From Nonomuraea gerenzanensis (lineage in GTDB: Bacteria > Actinomycetota > Actinomycetes > Streptosporangiales > Streptosporangiaceae): a stretch of DNA of 64,000 nt. A program made the translations under genes and the position numbers. The first letter of the stretch is position 1. Every line of letters starts with the position of its first letter. The notes under the pieces were generated by a model. That model ran no database searches and was not told where the DNA came from. It saw only the letters and a list, made by a program, of their open reading frames with translations. Positions 60,794 through 64,000 of this stretch are shown here, in pieces. Location of the stretch: contig NZ_CP084058.1 in NCBI RefSeq assembly GCF_020215645.1, forward strand, positions 6,882,001 through 6,946,000. The letters run 5' to 3'.

Positions 60794-63205
60794 GTGCACC
60801 CCTTCCAGCAGGCGGAGCACCTGCTCTGGGCGCCGGCCCCGGCGGCGGACTGGCTCGAGGCCTTCCCCCTGGGCAACGGGCGCCTCGGCGCGATGGTGCA
60901 CGGCACGCCCGGTGACGAGCACCTCCAGCTGAACGACGGCACGGCCTGGTCCGGCGGCCCCGGCAGCGAGGAGGCGACCAGCACGGCCGACCCGCGCCTG
61001 GCGCCCGCCGCGCTCGCCGCGGCCCGGGCGGCGCTCGCCCGCGGGGACGCGCCGGAGGCGGAGCGGCAGCTCATGGCGCTGCAGGGCGGCTGGTCCCAGG
61101 CTTACCTGCCGTTCGCCGACCTCCACGTGGAGATCGAGAACCCCGGGGGCGCCCTCGCCGAGGGGTACCGGCGGCAGCTCGACCTCGCGACCGCCACGCA
61201 CGAGGTGAGCTACCGCCTGGCCGGGGCCGCGCTGCGCTGGACGTGCTTCGTCTCCCACCCGGACGGGGTGCTGGTCCTGGTCCTCGACGCGGACCGGCCC
61301 GTCTCCGTGCGCTGGCGGCTCGCCTCGCCGTTGCGCGTGCTGGGGCAGGAGTCGCATCCGTCCGGAGCCTGGCTGACCGTACGGCTGCCGAGCGACATGC
61401 CGCCCCCGCACGAGCCGGACCTGTCGCCGGCGTGGGGTGAGGAGGCCCTGCGCGGCGCGGTGGCCGCGCGGGTCGTGCACGACGGGGAGGCGCGGCCGGG
61501 CCGGGCGCTGGGGGTGCGCCGGTTGGAGCTGGTCCTGGCCACCGAGACGACGTTCACCTCGATCGGCCGCGCGCCGCGCGGGGACGCGGCCGGCGCGCTG
61601 ACGCGTGCGGAGCGGCGCGTCGCCCGCGCCCTCGGCAGGGGAACGGCGGAGCTGGCGGCCCGCCAGCGGCAGGACCACGCCCGCCTGTACGACCGGGTCC
61701 GGCTGGAGCTGGACGGCCCGCCGGAGGCACGGGCGCTGCCCACGCACGAGCGGGTGCTGCGCGCGGCGGGCCCCAGCGGCGACGGGTCATGCCCGGCGGA
61801 GCCGGCCGGGCACGACCCGTCGCTGGCCGCCCTCCTGTTCGCCTACGGCCGCTACCTCGCCATCTGCTCCTCGCGGCCAGGCGGGCTGCCGTCCACGCTG
61901 CAAGGGCTGTGGAACGACCGGCTCAGGCCGCCGTGGAGCTCGAACTACACCATCAACGTCAACACCGAGATGAACTACTGGGCCGCCGAGACCACCGACC
62001 TCGGCGAATGCCTCGACCCGCTCGTCGAGCTCGTCACGGCGCTGGCCGACCGGGGCCGGGCCACCGCGCGGCGGCTCTACGGCGCCCGCGGCTGGGTGGC
62101 CCACCACAACACCGACGCCTGGGCGTTCACCTCACCCGTCGGCAGGGGGCACGCGGACCCGGCGTGGGCGTGCTGGCCGATGGGCGGGGTGTGGCTGAGC
62201 TGGCTCCTGGCCGAGCGGCTGCGTTTCGGCGCGGACGAGCGCTTCGCCCGCGAGCGGGCCTGGCCGGTGTTGCGCGAGGCCGCCGCGTTCTGCCTGGACT
62301 GGCTCGTCGAGCTGCCCGACGGGACGCTCGGCACCTCGCCCTCGACCTCACCGGAGAACCACCACCTCACCCCGGACGGGCGGCGCGTCGCGGTCGGCCG
62401 CTCGGCCACGATGGACCTGACGCTCATCTCCGGGCTGTTCACCAGGCTGTCCGGCCTGGCGGAGCGCCTGCGCCTCACCGGTGACCCGGTCGCCGTGGCG
62501 GCGCGGGCCGCGCTCCCCCGCATCCCGGCGCCGTCGGCGGGCCGTGACGGTCTCGTCCGCGAATGGCTCGACGATCCGCCGCAGGCCGAGCGCGGGCACC
62601 GGCACCTCAGCCATCTGGTCTTCGCCTATCCAGGGGACACGCCACGGGACGCGCAGCTCAGGGCCGCCGTGGCCAGGAGCCTGGACGACCGGCAGGACGA
62701 CTCGACCGGCTGGTCGCTCGCCTGGAAACTGGCGCTGCGGGCCAGGCTCAGGGAGCCCGCCAGGGTGTCGCGGCTGCTCTCCCTGGTGCTGCGCCCGGCG
62801 CCGGTGGACGGTGCCGGCGAGCGCGGCGGGCTGTACCCGAACCTGTTCGCGGCGCACCCGCCGTTCCAGATCGACGGCAACCTCGGGTATGTCGCCGCGG
62901 TGGCGGAGATGCTGGTGCAGAGCCACGACGACACGATCACCGTGCTGCCCGCCGTGCCCGCCGAGTGGCGCAGCGGGTGGGTGCGCGGGCTCGTGGCCCG
63001 GCCGGGGGTCTCGGTGGACGTCGCCTGGGACACCGTGGCCGGTCGGATCACGGCGACGGAGCTCGCGCTGACCGCGCGGCGGCCCGCCGGGCGTACCCGG
63101 GTCGTCGTGCGGGCCGGTGACCGGGAGGGGCTGATCGACCTCAGCGCGGGCGGGCGCGTCGTGGTCGATCCTGGGACGCTGACGGCGCGTGGCTCCCGTG
63201 CTTGA
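60794..63205 (+). CDS. GH95-family alpha-L-fucosidase/galactosidase
   Basis: An 803-residue family 95 glycosidase. The N-terminal beta domain begins AEHLLWAPAPAADWLEAFPLGNGRLGAMVHG; the (alpha/alpha)6 catalytic domain has NYTINVNTEMNYWAAE (about residue 385), and the late GERGGLYPNLFAAHPPFQIDGNLGYVAAVAEML block. GH95 enzymes cleave alpha-1,2-L-fucose or alpha-L-galactose. No signal peptide, so it acts inside the cell. Start is GTG 60794, three bases after the GH36 stop. It overlaps the GH110 frame by 17 bases. Confidence 0.92.
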   Translation: MHPFQQAEHLLWAPAPAADWLEAFPLGNGRLGAMVHGTPGDEHLQLNDGTAWSGGPGSEEATSTADPRLAPAALAAARAALARGDAPEAERQLMALQGGWSQAYLPFADLHVEIENPGGALAEGYRRQLDLATATHEVSYRLAGAALRWTCFVSHPDGVLVLVLDADRPVSVRWRLASPLRVLGQESHPSGAWLTVRLPSDMPPPHEPDLSPAWGEEALRGAVAARVVHDGEARPGRALGVRRLELVLATETTFTSIGRAPRGDAAGALTRAERRVARALGRGTAELAARQRQDHARLYDRVRLELDGPPEARALPTHERVLRAAGPSGDGSCPAEPAGHDPSLAALLFAYGRYLAICSSRPGGLPSTLQGLWNDRLRPPWSSNYTINVNTEMNYWAAETTDLGECLDPLVELVTALADRGRATARRLYGARGWVAHHNTDAWAFTSPVGRGHADPAWACWPMGGVWLSWLLAERLRFGADERFARERAWPVLREAAAFCLDWLVELPDGTLGTSPSTSPENHHLTPDGRRVAVGRSATMDLTLISGLFTRLSGLAERLRLTGDPVAVAARAALPRIPAPSAGRDGLVREWLDDPPQAERGHRHLSHLVFAYPGDTPRDAQLRAAVARSLDDRQDDSTGWSLAWKLALRARLREPARVSRLLSLVLRPAPVDGAGERGGLYPNLFAAHPPFQIDGNLGYVAAVAEMLVQSHDDTITVLPAVPAEWRSGWVRGLVARPGVSVDVAWDTVAGRITATELALTARRPAGRTRVVVRAGDREGLIDLSAGGRVVVDPGTLTARGSRA

Positions 63206-64000
63206 CGTGACCGGATTCGGCGCGGTCCCCGGCACGCGGACCGACGCGGCACCCGCCGTCGCGGCGGCCCTGCGCGCCGCGACGGCCCGGCCGGGGCCGG
63301 TGACGCTCCGGTTCCCGCCCGGCGACTACCACCTCTGGCCGGAACGGGCGGAGCGTCGTGAGCTGTACGTCTCCAACACCGTGGGGGACGACCAGCGCCA
63401 CCGCGACAAGACGATCGCCCTGCTCGTCGAGGCGGCCGAGGAGCTGGTGATCTCCGGTGCGGGCGCCCGCCTGATCCTGCACGGGCTGCAGACGACGTTC
63501 GCCGTGCTCGACTCCCGCCGGGTGCGGATCGAAGGGCTCGCCTTCGACTTCGCCGTGCCGACCGTCGTGGACGCGACCGTGGTGGCCGCCGGGGTGGCGG
63601 CGGGGCGGGCGTACCGGCTGATCAGTGTGCCGGAGGCCACGCTCTTCGAGGTCGAGGGCCGGTCCGTGCGCTGGCACGGGGAGCGGCTCGGCACGGGCGC
63701 GTACGCCTGGGAGGGGCGTGACGCGCTGGAGTACACGCAGGTGCACGATCCCGCGAGGGGGCGCACGCGCCGCGCCCCCAACCCGCTCTTCGAGCGGGTC
63801 AGGCGGGTCGAGGCGGTGGGGCGGAGGGAGATCCGCATCGAGTACGACCACGGCGACGCGCCCGCCGACGCCGGCCTCGTCTACCAGATGCGGCCGACGA
63901 CCAGGGACCATCCGGGCGGGCTCGTGCTCGACAGCGCCGAGGTGACGCTGTCCGGCCTGCGCTTCGGGTTCCTGCACGGCTTCGGCGTGGTCGCGCAGGC
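63189..64000 (+). CDS. GH110-type alpha-1,3-galactosidase, truncated at window end
   Basis: An open frame from GTG 63189 (or GTG 63198) to the window edge, 270 codons of about 600 expected. VTGFGAVPGTRTDAAPAVAAAL, RFPPGDYHLWPERAERRELYVSNT, and the beta-helix rungs (EELVISGAGARLILHGLQTTFAVLDSRRVRIEGLAFDF) match the start of GH110 alpha-1,3-galactosidases, which remove terminal alpha-1,3-galactose (for example from B-antigen-like structures). No signal peptide is seen. Overlaps the GH95 gene end by 17 bases, the last gene visible of the cluster. The C-terminal half and any later genes are outside. Confidence 0.82.
   Translation, partial: MAPVLDVTGFGAVPGTRTDAAPAVAAALRAATARPGPVTLRFPPGDYHLWPERAERRELYVSNTVGDDQRHRDKTIALLVEAAEELVISGAGARLILHGLQTTFAVLDSRRVRIEGLAFDFAVPTVVDATVVAAGVAAGRAYRLISVPEATLFEVEGRSVRWHGERLGTGAYAWEGRDALEYTQVHDPARGRTRRAPNPLFERVRRVEAVGRREIRIEYDHGDAPADAGLVYQMRPTTRDHPGGLVLDSAEVTLSGLRFGFLHGFGVVAQ

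Overview
This is a 64 kb stretch of very high-GC chromosome from an actinomycete. The evidence is strong G/C bias at third codon positions, many GTG starts, ATGA/GTGA start-stop overlaps, an HrdB-like group 2 sigma factor, a SigJ-like (ECF41) sigma factor, a Ser/Thr kinase, a WS/DGAT acyltransferase and a Fur-KatG pair. The density of regulators and secreted or polymer-degrading enzymes fits a filamentous soil actinomycete. A Streptosporangiaceae (Nonomuraea-like) source is my guess, not something the sequence proves. I saw no rRNA, tRNA, transposase, integrase, phage structural gene or CRISPR array.

Layout. 0-8 kb: an alpha/beta hydrolase with a mutated nucleophile, then an IclR-controlled catabolic locus (amidohydrolase facing CoA-transferase, citryl-CoA-lyase-like protein, LigB- and LigA-like extradiol dioxygenase parts and an MDR reductase). 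8-10 kb: an ECF41 sigma factor facing a short-chain dehydrogenase, with matching promoters in both directions. 10-14 kb: a carbohydrate operon (FGGY kinase, class I aldolase, Asp/Glu racemase-like protein) facing its DeoR regulator. 14-16.5 kb: a secreted PL11 rhamnogalacturonan lyase. 16.5-22.6 kb: a membrane Ser/Thr kinase, a phosphotransferase, a small secreted protein with a structured leader, and an ABC-2 exporter. 22.7-25.4 kb: a NarL-type two-component pair carrying unusual in-frame tandem repeats. 25.4-28.4 kb: a two-gene SIR2 plus nSTAND1/membrane-protein operon, the best candidate for a poorly described (probably anti-phage) system. 28.7-36.4 kb: LacI with GH3 and GH42 glycosidases, adenosine deaminase and a dehalogenase-like hydrolase. 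36.5-44.2 kb: a methyltransferase, a sigma factor and TetR regulator sharing operators, two AlkZ-like proteins flanking a WS/DGAT gene, and a class V aminotransferase. 44.3-49.4 kb: an NCS1 permease, hydantoinase/oxoprolinase and two DUF917 proteins in one operon. 49.5-53 kb: a GDPD-like secreted protein, then Fur and KatG. 53.2-64 kb: LacI, an unassigned glycosidase-like protein, a sugar ABC transporter and GH36, GH95 and (partial) GH110 enzymes.

How the genes work together. Much of the window consists of self-contained catabolic cassettes, each with its own regulator: IclR for an amide/aromatic route, DeoR for a phosphorylated sugar, LacI for beta-galactosides/glucosides, and LacI plus ABC transporter for alpha-galactosyl, fucosylated oligosaccharides. 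Stress and defence functions (ECF41, Fur-KatG, AlkZ-like proteins, SIR2-STAND) sit between them.

A recurring oddity is the number of short tandem duplications, most of them in frame. They range from two copies at start codons (5657, 10710) or inside proteins (7544, 39238, 60641) to a roughly 20-copy, 30-bp array that separates the two catalytic domains of the histidine kinase (23553-24191).
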